14,439 nucleotides of DNA from 2-01-FULL-51-21 sp964348955 (GCA_964348955.1 CAYGEN010000019.1:1-14439); one strand, 5' to 3'. Counted from the stretch's first letter, positions 7,113 to 13,773 are shown. Notes: generated by a model not told the origin, from the sequence alone. Made by a program: numbers and translations.

Positions 7113-7139
7113 TGCAGTGTGCGATTCTTGTTTTTTAAA

Positions 7140-9482
7140 ATGCCCAAGAGAATACCGTTGCGTACCAAGCTCATCGGGCTTTTTATCGTTATAGCACTCG
7201 TGCCGCTCTTGGCCGTTACGGCGATAACCATCACCAAACTGCAACAAACGGAGCGGCAAAACGCGCTTCAGCATGCAAACCAAATAGCCAAAACAACCAG
7301 CGAGGAAATTAAGTCGTTTATCATCTCTCAATTCGGCATCCTTGAAAACATTCAAGTTACCTATCAGGTCTTAAGCGATGCCCAGAGACAAAACCTAACC
7401 GAACAGGTCTTGTTTTTGAGCGACACCTTTGACGACCTCTCCATTCTAAACTCCGTTGGAAAAGAAATTGTCCGTAAGAACAGAATTGAAGTGGTGCGGC
7501 CACAAGATTTGCGGGATGAATCCACAACCAGCAAGTACCAGGGCGCGAGAGATAGTGGCGCTTATATTGGTCCGCTGTACCTTGTCTCCGGCAAGCCGTT
7601 CTTCACGCTTGCGGTAGCATTGCGTACCGATGCGGGCACGTTTTCCGGCGTTGTTGCCGCAGAAGTAGACGCGCGTACCCTGCAAGAGGTCGTGCAGAAA
7701 GTCTCCACCGTGAGCGAATCTGGGCGCGCCTACATCGTGAACACAAAAGGCACGGTTATTGCGCACCCTGATATTTCGTTCGTGCTTGGCGGCGCCGATT
7801 TTTCATCGGTTCCGCCGGTATCCGCGCTTATCACCGGAATAAAAATAGACCAACTAAAAAGTTATAGGAATGACGAGGGGCAGGAGGTAATCGGTACCGT
7901 AATTCCGATTGACCTCAACGTCGGCGTCTTAAACACCCCCGCGCCACTCAAAACCAACTGGGTTGTTGTCACGGAGCAGCGCGCCGATGTGGCACTCAAG
8001 CCGGTACAAGACCTCCTGCGTTTGGAGCTGGCACTATTGACGCTCGCGCTTATCATCGCCGCATTCGCCGCCGTTATCGTTGCCGGACGCATTGTCCATC
8101 CCATTACGCTCATTCGCTACGGACTCCAGCAATTCGGACAAAACAATCTGCGTTATCGCGTAAACATCAAAAGCAATGACGAGACGCGCGACCTCGCCGA
8201 GGGTTTTAACAGCATGGCGGAAAACCTCGGCCGCTCGGTCGCCGAGCTTAAGGAGGAGCGCGAAACCATCGCGGTTGAGAGAAACAAACTCGCCCTCGTG
8301 CTCTCCGGCATCAGTGATGCGGTTATCGCTATCAATCTATCGGGTGAAATTCTCACCTTTAATGCCGCCGCGGAGCAACTGTTGAACTTCCCGGCAGATA
8401 GAGCAATCGGCAAACCGATTGACGAAGTCTTTATGGTAAAAATTAAACAGCGGGTTACTCCCTACAAGAGCTACATTCCGACCTTTGAGGAAGACGGTAA
8501 CGCGATACCTTATCAAAACGACTTAGCGGAGGTGGTACTCCGAAACGGCAAAGTTGTGTCCGTCACCCTGCTGGTGCGGCCGCTAAACGCAAGCCCGCGC
8601 GTTCCCATTGGATGGATTATCACCGTCCACGACCTCACCAAAGAGCAGGCGGCGGAAAGTATAAAACGTGAATTTGTTTCCATCGCCGCTCACCAACTGC
8701 GCACGCCGCTCACCGCTATCAAGTGGTCAACCGATATGTTTTTGACCGGCTATGCCGGCATCCCGACTGCTGAACAAAAATCGCTCATTGAAAAAGCGCA
8801 CCAGAGTACCGACCGGATGATTATGCTTGTGAATGACCTCTTGAATACCGCGCGCATTGAAGACGGCCGCCTCGTCGGTCCCCGCCGCCCGACCGATGCG
8901 GTAAAACTCATGCAAAGCACCATTGACGCACTGAAGGACACCGTAGAAAAGAAAAAGCATGTCATAACATTCACGCCGCCTAAAGAGCCCCTGCCGCTTT
9001 TGGTACTTGATGATGAAAGCATGGGGCTTGCATTCCAAAACCTCCTTGAAAACGCGGTTCGCTACACCAAAGAGGGCGGGAGAATTGATGTTCTCATGGA
9101 GCGAAGGAGCGACGAACTTGCCATAGTGGTGGCAGACAACGGTGTTGGAATTCCCGCCGACCAGCAGGAGAGAATCTTCACTAAATTCTTCAGGGGCAGA
9201 AATGCCGTGAACATGGAGACGGAGGGTTCGGGGCTCGGCATGTTCATTTCCAAAAATATCATTATGACGCACGGCGGTAAAATATCATTTGTCTCTAAAG
9301 AAAATGCCGGCACTACCACGACCATTCTTCTGCCGCTTCGCTCAAATAGCTCCGCGGAGCCAGACATAATGAACGCGCCTAAGGATAGCGCCGCTCAAAA
9401 AAAGCCGTTTGAGAAATCCATCGGCGCGCACGCGCTCACGGTGGTGAAGTCAGAGATGCGACCTCGCGAGAAGAAAGTCTAG
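7140..9482 (+). CDS. Membrane sensor histidine kinase (dCache-HAMP-PAS-HisKA-HATPase)
   Basis: A 780-residue two-component sensor kinase in the cytoplasmic membrane. TM1 is at about residues 9-31. Residues about 35-285 form an extracytoplasmic double-Cache-type ligand domain (DDLSILNSVGKEIVRKNR, YIGPLYLVSGKPFFTLAVAL, GRAYIVNTKGTVIAHPD). TM2 is at about 297-320, HAMP at about 320-367, and a PAS domain (LSGISDAVIAINLSGEILTFNAAAEQLL) at about 383-500. HisKA has the phospho-acceptor His518 in HQLRTPL. The ATPase N box NLLENAVRYT contains Glu637/Asn638, the G1 box DNGVGIP starts at Asp666, and the G2 box GSGLGM lies near 697. About 45 polar residues follow the ATPase domain. All catalytic boxes are intact. 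No response regulator is nearby. It stands alone between two terminators, directly downstream of three binding-protein genes, which makes a shared ligand plausible but unproven. ATG 7140 is chosen over GTG 7119 because of promoter position and the basic pre-helix start. Confidence 0.95.
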   Translation: MPKRIPLRTKLIGLFIVIALVPLLAVTAITITKLQQTERQNALQHANQIAKTTSEEIKSFIISQFGILENIQVTYQVLSDAQRQNLTEQVLFLSDTFDDLSILNSVGKEIVRKNRIEVVRPQDLRDESTTSKYQGARDSGAYIGPLYLVSGKPFFTLAVALRTDAGTFSGVVAAEVDARTLQEVVQKVSTVSESGRAYIVNTKGTVIAHPDISFVLGGADFSSVPPVSALITGIKIDQLKSYRNDEGQEVIGTVIPIDLNVGVLNTPAPLKTNWVVVTEQRADVALKPVQDLLRLELALLTLALIIAAFAAVIVAGRIVHPITLIRYGLQQFGQNNLRYRVNIKSNDETRDLAEGFNSMAENLGRSVAELKEERETIAVERNKLALVLSGISDAVIAINLSGEILTFNAAAEQLLNFPADRAIGKPIDEVFMVKIKQRVTPYKSYIPTFEEDGNAIPYQNDLAEVVLRNGKVVSVTLLVRPLNASPRVPIGWIITVHDLTKEQAAESIKREFVSIAAHQLRTPLTAIKWSTDMFLTGYAGIPTAEQKSLIEKAHQSTDRMIMLVNDLLNTARIEDGRLVGPRRPTDAVKLMQSTIDALKDTVEKKKHVITFTPPKEPLPLLVLDDESMGLAFQNLLENAVRYTKEGGRIDVLMERRSDELAIVVADNGVGIPADQQERIFTKFFRGRNAVNMETEGSGLGMFISKNIIMTHGGKISFVSKENAGTTTTILLPLRSNSSAEPDIMNAPKDSAAQKKPFEKSIGAHALTVVKSEMRPREKKV

Positions 9483-9487
9483 AACAT

Positions 9488-9530
9488 AATAAAATACCCC
9501 CTAAGCTATGCTTAGGGGGTATTTTATTTT
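9488..9530 (+). terminator. Intrinsic terminator after the histidine kinase gene
   Basis: A perfect 19 bp inverted repeat (9488-9506 with 9510-9528) has a three-base loop TAT, a C5/G5-containing stem core and a T-rich right end (ATTTTATTTT). It begins 6 bases after the kinase stop. The A-rich left arm would also let it act on the opposite strand. Confidence 0.92.
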
Positions 9531-9548
9531 TGAGAACCGAAGGTTCAA

Positions 9549-9617
9549 AACGCTCACCCGCTCTTTCTGCTGAAAGAGCGGGTTCACGGCTCTCCTCTAC
9601 GAGGAACTGAGCGCGTT
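9549..9617. repeat. Inverted repeats forming a possible three-way junction
   Basis: A perfect 12 bp stem ACCCGCTCTTTC (9556-9567) pairs with GAAAGAGCGGGT (9572-9583) across a TGCT loop. A second small stem TCCTC (9593-9597) pairs with GAGGA (9601-9605). CGCTCA (9551-9556) can pair with TGAGCG (9608-9613) to close both into a branched fold. A tiny hairpin GAACC/GGTTC lies just before it at 9534-9546. No T-tract follows the stems, so termination is unlikely. Confidence 0.6.
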
Positions 9618-9635
9618 TCCCCGACCCACTCCACG

Positions 9636-9684
9636 CTCTGTGCAGAATTCCCCAAAGCAGAGCTTTGGGGAATTCTGCACAGAG
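9636..9684. repeat. Perfect 23 bp inverted repeat with 3-base loop
   Basis: The left arm 9636-9658 and right arm 9662-9684 are perfect reverse complements around the loop AGA. The stem includes GAATTC and a CCCC/GGGG block. No T-run follows, so it is not a standard intrinsic terminator. The outer part of its right arm plus three flanking bases resembles the right arm of the next hairpin. Confidence 0.9.
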
Positions 9685-9709
9685 ATTAAAGAATTGCAAT
9701 AATTACTTA

Positions 9710-9753
9710 CAATCTCTATGCTGGAATTCTTGAGAATTCCAGCATAGAGATTG
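9710..9753. repeat. Perfect 21 bp inverted repeat with 2-base loop
   Basis: Arms 9710-9730 and 9733-9753 are perfect reverse complements around TG. The right arm carries GAATTCCAGCATAGAGATT (9734-9752), close to GAATTCTGCACAGAGATT (9670-9687) at the previous hairpin, so the two look like members of one repeat family. There is no following T-tract. Confidence 0.9.
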
Positions 9754-9809
9754 ATCTTTTGTGAAGAGAATCGGGAGTAGACTGCGATGCAAGAACCGGT
9801 GCAAAAAAT

Positions 9810-9832
9810 CAAGGTGAGCTGGTGTCACCTTG
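9810..9832. repeat. 8 bp stem-loop
   Basis: CAAGGTGA (9810-9817) pairs with TCACCTTG (9825-9832) around a seven-base loop. GGTGTCA (9821-9827) inside it can instead pair with TGACACC (9915-9921), so two folds compete. Confidence 0.5.
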
Positions 9833-9843
9833 CCACACCGCAT

Positions 9844-9883
9844 GTATAGCGATAAGACGGCTATAGCCGTCTTATCGCTATAC
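9844..9883. repeat. 40 bp perfect palindrome with no spacer
   Basis: Bases 9844-9863 are the exact reverse complement of 9864-9883, centred on GGCTATAGCC, with no central spacer. Such a sequence can extrude a cruciform in DNA or form a long hairpin in RNA. It has no flanking T-tract and lies about 130 bases upstream of the recG start. Confidence 0.92.
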
Positions 9884-9921
9884 GAGAACTATACGGGGAA
9901 TCGGCACCATTTACTGACACC

Positions 9922-9935
9922 GTCTACTTTTAGAC
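9922..9935. repeat. Small stem-loop upstream of recG
   Basis: GTCTA (9922-9926) pairs with TAGAC (9931-9935) around CTTT. GTCTACT (9922-9928) can instead pair with AGTAGAC (9776-9782), which together with the TGACACC/GGTGTCA pair would enclose the 40 bp palindrome in a longer fold. No gene is supported in 9531-10011. Confidence 0.35.
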
Positions 9936-9994
9936 AAAACAACCGTTGCCTGTGTCATTCCCGTTTCCTGTCCTCCTGCGCTCCGGCTCGTCAA

Positions 9995-10003
9995 TGCTAC
10001 TAT
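9995..10003 (+). promoter_or_regulatory. Possible extended -10 element for recG
   Basis: TGC followed by TACTAT resembles an extended -10, but no clear -35 lies upstream. It would start transcription only a few bases before ATG 10012, giving a nearly leaderless message. Weak. Confidence 0.25.
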
Positions 10004-10011
10004 TGGAACGT

Positions 10012-12168
10012 ATGCCACAACCGACCGACCTCATAACCGCACACTTCCGCTTGCAGGAAGCCCGCCAGAGAGCACTCGCGCGACTTGGCATTGTGACCGT
10101 TACCGACCTCTTGCGGCACTTCCCCTCTCGATACGAAACTATGGAACAGGTGCGGCGAGTCGCCGAGCTTCAAGCGGGAGAAAGGGCGACCGTGTACGGC
10201 ACCATCGCCAATTTGAAAATGCGTAAAGCGTTTCGAAATAAGACACCAATCGCCGAAGGGACGCTCAAGGACGAAACCGGGAGCATAAAAGTTATCTGGT
10301 TCCATCAACCCTACATCGCCAAAATGCTTCGAGATGGCGCCCCCGTCAAAATCTCCGGGAAAGTAAGCGGTCGCGAAGATAAAAAGTACTTCAGCAACCC
10401 CGACAGCGCAGAAATTTCTTCGCCTCCCCCAGCTCATCCGTCGTCCCTTTTTCAAGACAAAGCGACAGGAGAACTCACGCCGGTGTATCCAGAGCGCCGC
10501 GGTGTCAGTTCAAAATGGTTCCAGTACCTTATCCAAAAGATTTTCAAGAGCGGCATACTGGAGACGCTTGAAGACCCGATTCCCGAAAGAATTCTCGCAC
10601 GCTATCATCTGCCGAAACTTACGACCGCACTCGTATGGATTCACGCGCCGCGCGCCGCGAAAGACGCCGCGGCGGCGCGCAAGCGTTTTGCGTTTGAGGA
10701 AGTTTTTCTTATCCAACTCGCCAAAGAGCAGGCTAGAAAGCGCTACGAACACTCACCTTCAACGGCAATTGCCGTTGACGAACGAGGTCTCAACAAATTT
10801 ACCGCGCGATTCCCCTTCGCGCTCACAAGCGCGCAGACGCGCGCCATACAAGCAATTCTCACCGATTTTCAAAAACCCCACGCCATGTCGCGCCTTCTCG
10901 AAGGAGATGTGGGAAGCGGCAAGACGGCGGTGGCGGCCGCTACTGCTTACACGGTGGCGGTGAGTTATCCGAAAGGGCAAGATTTCGGCAATCTTCAAAT
11001 CGCCTACATGGCGCCGACAGAGATTCTCGCGAAACAACACTTTGATTCGTTCATTGAATATTTCAAATATCTTCCCATCAACATCGCGCTCATTACCGGT
11101 AGCGGCTGTAAGAAGTTTCCCTCAAAAGTCGCCGCAGACCGCGCAACGGACATCTCCCGCGCCCAGCTTTTGAAATGGGTGGCAAACGGCGAGATTCCTA
11201 TTCTCATCGGCACGCACGCGCTCATCCAAAAGTCGGTAACCTTCAAGCATCTCGCGTATGTCATCATTGATGAGCAACACCGTTTCGGCACCCTGCAACG
11301 TTCCTTGCTTGCGCGCAAGAGCGGCATACTCCCCCATCTGCTTTCCATGACGGCGACACCCATTCCGCGCACCCTTGCCCTTACCATTTACGGCGACTTG
11401 GATTTAACGCTCCTTGATGAAATGCCTACGGGGCGGAAGCCGATTAAAACGGACATCGTTTCTCCCGAGGGACGCGAAAGTGTATATGAAAAAATTCGCG
11501 CAGAACTAAAGAATGGACGGCAGGCATACGTCATTTGCCCGCGCATTGACGAACCTGACCCAACAAAAGAACTTGCATTAGAAGCGAAGTCCGTAAAAGC
11601 GGAGGCCGCGCGACTGAAAAAAGAGGTATTCCCCGAGTACGAAGTCGGAATTCTGCACAGTAAGATTTCCCCAAAGGAAAAGGAACGGGTCATGCAAGAG
11701 TTTGCCGCAGGCGCTATTCATATTCTTGTCGCTACCTCGGTTGTTGAAGTCGGCGTAAACGTTCCTAACGCCACCAGTATCATTATTGAAGGCGCACAGC
11801 GCTTCGGACTGGCACAGCTCCATCAACTGCGCGGTAGGGTTCTGCGCAGTTCTCATCAGGCATATTGCTACGCATTTACCGATTCAAAAAGCGGCGCGAG
11901 CGTACCGCGGCTCAAGGCATTCCAAACCGCAAAAAACGGCTTTGAGCTTGCCGAGCTGGATTTGAAATTGCGCGGCGCGGGACAGCTCATGGGCGACAAG
12001 CAGTGGGGGCTCTCCGACATTGGCATGGAAGCGATACAAAATCTTAAAATGGTGGTAGCCGCGCGTGATGAAGCGCAAAAACTGCTTGCAAAAGACCCGT
12101 CGCTTCAAAACCATTCGGCGCTTGCCGCGCGTGCCCTAAAACGCTCGCAAGAACTTCATTTTGAGTAA
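10012..12168 (+). CDS. recG: ATP-dependent DNA helicase RecG
   Basis: Double-strand DNA translocase that remodels stalled replication forks and branch-migrates Holliday junctions. From ATG 10012 it is 718 residues, near the usual size of about 690. An N-terminal helical segment (RALARLGIVTVTDLLRHFPSRYE) leads into the OB-fold wedge domain (GERATVYGTIANL). Walker A GDVGSGKT is at 298-305, the DEQH box at 420-423, and MTATPIPRT at 446-454. The C-terminal helicase half includes VATSVVEVGVNVPNA, QLHQLRGRVLR and the RecG signature LDLKLRGAGQLMG. Motif VI reads RGRVLRSS where RecG proteins usually have RGRVGRG; the arginines are kept but the glycine is replaced by Leu. In-frame starts also exist at 9994 and at a less likely 9946; 10012 best fits the family. 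The gene is preceded by the hairpin-rich gap and followed by a tRNA gene. Confidence 0.95.
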   Translation: MPQPTDLITAHFRLQEARQRALARLGIVTVTDLLRHFPSRYETMEQVRRVAELQAGERATVYGTIANLKMRKAFRNKTPIAEGTLKDETGSIKVIWFHQPYIAKMLRDGAPVKISGKVSGREDKKYFSNPDSAEISSPPPAHPSSLFQDKATGELTPVYPERRGVSSKWFQYLIQKIFKSGILETLEDPIPERILARYHLPKLTTALVWIHAPRAAKDAAAARKRFAFEEVFLIQLAKEQARKRYEHSPSTAIAVDERGLNKFTARFPFALTSAQTRAIQAILTDFQKPHAMSRLLEGDVGSGKTAVAAATAYTVAVSYPKGQDFGNLQIAYMAPTEILAKQHFDSFIEYFKYLPINIALITGSGCKKFPSKVAADRATDISRAQLLKWVANGEIPILIGTHALIQKSVTFKHLAYVIIDEQHRFGTLQRSLLARKSGILPHLLSMTATPIPRTLALTIYGDLDLTLLDEMPTGRKPIKTDIVSPEGRESVYEKIRAELKNGRQAYVICPRIDEPDPTKELALEAKSVKAEAARLKKEVFPEYEVGILHSKISPKEKERVMQEFAAGAIHILVATSVVEVGVNVPNATSIIIEGAQRFGLAQLHQLRGRVLRSSHQAYCYAFTDSKSGASVPRLKAFQTAKNGFELAELDLKLRGAGQLMGDKQWGLSDIGMEAIQNLKMVVAARDEAQKLLAKDPSLQNHSALAARALKRSQELHFE

Positions 12169-12212
12169 AGAGTGCGCTATAGTCAAAACTCGGGTGTGCA
12201 GCTCTCCGCACT

Positions 12213-12242
12213 CTGACGGAGGTAGAAAACCAAGCTTATAAT
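12213..12242 (+). promoter_or_regulatory. Promoter for the tRNA gene
   Basis: A perfect TATAAT (12237-12242) is preceded by CTGACG (12213-12218) at 18 bases. Predicted transcription start is near 12249, giving a short 5' leader before the tRNA at 12271. The -10 overlaps a 12-base copy of the tRNA anticodon-arm sequence. Confidence 0.6.
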
Positions 12243-12270
12243 TGGCAGTGAGGGAGTAGAACAATAACAT

Positions 12271-12346
12271 GCGCGCGTAGCTCAATGGTTAGAGCACCAA
12301 GCTTATACCTTGGCGGTTCTTGGTTCGAGTCCAAGCGCGCGCACCA
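12271..12346 (+). tRNA. tRNA-Ile with anticodon UAU
   Basis: A complete 76-base cloverleaf. The acceptor stem GCGCGCG (12271-12277) pairs perfectly with CGCGCGC (12336-12342), followed by discriminator A and an encoded CCA. The D arm is GCTC/GAGC around AATGGTTA. Anticodon stem CCAAG (12297-12301) and CTTGG (12309-12313) enclose the loop CTTATAC, placing UAU at 12304-12306. The variable loop has 5 bases. The T arm is CTTGG/CCAAG around TTCGAGT. By the genetic code UAU reads AUA (Ile). Most bacteria read AUA instead with a CAU-anticodon tRNA modified by TilS, so this is a less common solution. Fold and anticodon are seen directly; charging with Ile is inferred. Confidence 0.93.
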
Positions 12347-12389
12347 GCATTTGATAGTCTTGCGACCAAGTGAACCAATTACACGAATG

Positions 12390-12431
12390 TATACCTTGGC
12401 GGCTCATGGTTCGAGTCCGGGCAGGCACACC
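12390..12431 (+). pseudogene. Degenerate copy of the tRNA 3' half
   Basis: Bases 12390-12418 match 12304-12332 of the upstream tRNA at 27 of 29 positions (anticodon loop, 3' anticodon stem, variable loop, T loop). An ACC resembling a CCA end occurs at 12429-12431. No D arm or matching 5' acceptor strand is present upstream, and the T stem is broken, so it cannot fold as a tRNA. It may be a decayed tandem tRNA, a partial duplication, or a leftover attachment site of an integrated element. Confidence 0.7.
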
Positions 12432-12458
12432 TGCCGGCTACCGGCGGGAGCGGGCTAA

Positions 12459-12508
12459 ATACAAGAGCGGCTTGGAGGGTACCCCAAGCCGCTCTTGTAT
12501 ATTTTCTG
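12459..12508 (+). terminator. Intrinsic terminator downstream of the tRNA
   Basis: A perfect 17 bp inverted repeat (12459-12475 with 12484-12500) with GAGCGGCTTGG in the stem has an eight-base loop and is followed by ATTTTC. It likely ends the tRNA transcript, about 110 bases past the tRNA. The rest of 12347-12570 holds only the tRNA remnant and small GC-rich stems (12420-12445). Confidence 0.85.
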
Positions 12509-12571
12509 TGGATACTAAGTCCCTGAGCGTCCGGTGTTCAGAGTTTTGGTTTCCCTCACAGGAATTTTTGA

Positions 12572-12600
12572 TTGCGACACAGGGAGCGTTCTGCTACAGT
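12572..12600 (+). promoter_or_regulatory. Promoter for pyrC
   Basis: TTGCGA (12572-12577) and TACAGT (12595-12600) are 17 bases apart, with an extended -10 TGC just before the second hexamer. Predicted start is near 12607, giving a leader of about 33 bases. Confidence 0.55.
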
Positions 12601-12639
12601 TGCCCAAGTATTTTGTTCCAGAAATGAAAGGAAAGTACG

Positions 12640-13767
12640 GTGGAAGAACCACTCGGATGGAATGAGCGGTTTGGAGGATACGTCATCCCCGTGCCGTCCA
12701 ACATGCATGTACATTTCCGTTTTGACCCGGCGATGATGGAGCTTGTTATACAAGAGACGGCAAAACACTACAGGTACGTAACCGCAATGCCGAACTTCGG
12801 CAAGGACCGTATCCGAATGCCCGAACAAGCGATTGCCTATCGCGAACGGGTGCTCACGATAGCCCGAAAGTACGACCCCAACTTCAATCTCAACGTTCCG
12901 CTCTACCTGGAGCCGAACACGAGTCCGGACACAGTTCGCGAAGGGTTTGAACTTGGAGCGTGGATTGCGGCGAAGCTCTATCCGCGCGGTGGCACAAACG
13001 GCAGCGAGGAAGGCGTTGATTTCCAAAAACTCTGTGAGCTTGAGCCGGTTTTCAAAACAATGGAAGAGCTTGGTATGCTTCTTCTCATTCACGCCGAGCC
13101 GACAGAGCACAAGGACGGAAGCGGGATAGTCAACTGGAAGCGTGAGCAGGCGTCACTCGGACTGATTGGGTCTATTCTACGCAAACATTCAAACCTGCAT
13201 GTCGTTTTTGAGCACATAAGTTCCGCCGCGGGCGCGCGGGCAATTAGGCAGTGGCAACGGAAGGGGTGCCGGGTGGAGGCAACCATCGCACCGCAGTATC
13301 TTCTGTGGAACGCGACCAAGCTCTTCGCGGGCGGCATGAATCCCCTTTACTACTCAATACCAATATTAAAGGAGGAGGAGGACCGGCTTGCACTCATAAC
13401 TTTTTTACTTGAGGGCGGCGGGTTCCTCGGCACCGATTCGGCGCCGCATGACCTTAAAGCCAAGCAACAAGGATACAGGTGTCCGGGGGGCATCTTCAAT
13501 GAGACGGTGGCGCTCTTCGTGTACTTCAAAATCTTTAAGGAATCGGGGCGAGCCGATTGGTTTGAGAAATTCGTTGACTTCGCCTGCCGCAAGGGCCCGG
13601 CGTTCTACCGGCTTGACCCACCTCAAGGCCAGATGCTCATCGTGGAAAAATCTTGGCAAGTACCCACGCTCTTCTCTTGCAACAGCGAGGGCAATGTGCG
13701 GCGCATTATGGTTGAGCCGATGTTTGCCGGCGAGACGATGGAGTTCAGCGTTTCGCGTCTTATCTGA
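12640..13767 (+). CDS. pyrC: Dihydroorotase, class II (PyrC)
   Basis: Reversibly cyclises N-carbamoyl-aspartate to dihydroorotate, the third step of de novo pyrimidine synthesis, in the cytoplasm. The 375 residues align along the whole E. coli-type PyrC (348 residues). Metal-site residues are all present: His23 and His25 in MHVHFR, the carbamylated Lys112 in AAKLYP, His151 in LLIHAEP, His192 in FEHIS and Asp266 in GTDSAPH. Substrate contacts Arg27, Asn52 (MPNF) and His270 are also kept. The E. coli TPQH motif reads APQY here (Tyr220). The start is GTG, supported by AAGGA (12628-12632) seven bases upstream. It stands alone with its own promoter and terminator, with no other pyr gene nearby. 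Confidence 0.93.
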   Translation: MEEPLGWNERFGGYVIPVPSNMHVHFRFDPAMMELVIQETAKHYRYVTAMPNFGKDRIRMPEQAIAYRERVLTIARKYDPNFNLNVPLYLEPNTSPDTVREGFELGAWIAAKLYPRGGTNGSEEGVDFQKLCELEPVFKTMEELGMLLLIHAEPTEHKDGSGIVNWKREQASLGLIGSILRKHSNLHVVFEHISSAAGARAIRQWQRKGCRVEATIAPQYLLWNATKLFAGGMNPLYYSIPILKEEEDRLALITFLLEGGGFLGTDSAPHDLKAKQQGYRCPGGIFNETVALFVYFKIFKESGRADWFEKFVDFACRKGPAFYRLDPPQGQMLIVEKSWQVPTLFSCNSEGNVRRIMVEPMFAGETMEFSVSRLI

Positions 13768-13773
13768 GACGAA

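Noticed and set aside
9488..9935. CRISPR array or integron attC array in the hairpin-rich gap
   Set aside because: There are no regularly spaced direct repeats of equal length with unique spacers, no adjacent cas or integrase gene, and no clear attC core sites at the stem ends.
11647..11660. 14-base match (GGAATTCTGCACAG) between recG coding sequence and the 23 bp hairpin arm
   Set aside because: It encodes a normal RecG segment (VGILHS) in frame; a single 14-base match in a 14 kb window is within chance expectation.
12169..12214. AGAGTGCG/CGCACTCT inverted repeat just after recG as a terminator
   Set aside because: Arms are only 8 bp, the loop is 30 bases, and no T-tract follows; it is too weak to call.
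12370..12627. Open frame of 85 codons after the tRNA
   Set aside because: It runs through the tRNA remnant, the terminator and the pyrC promoter, so coding is very unlikely.
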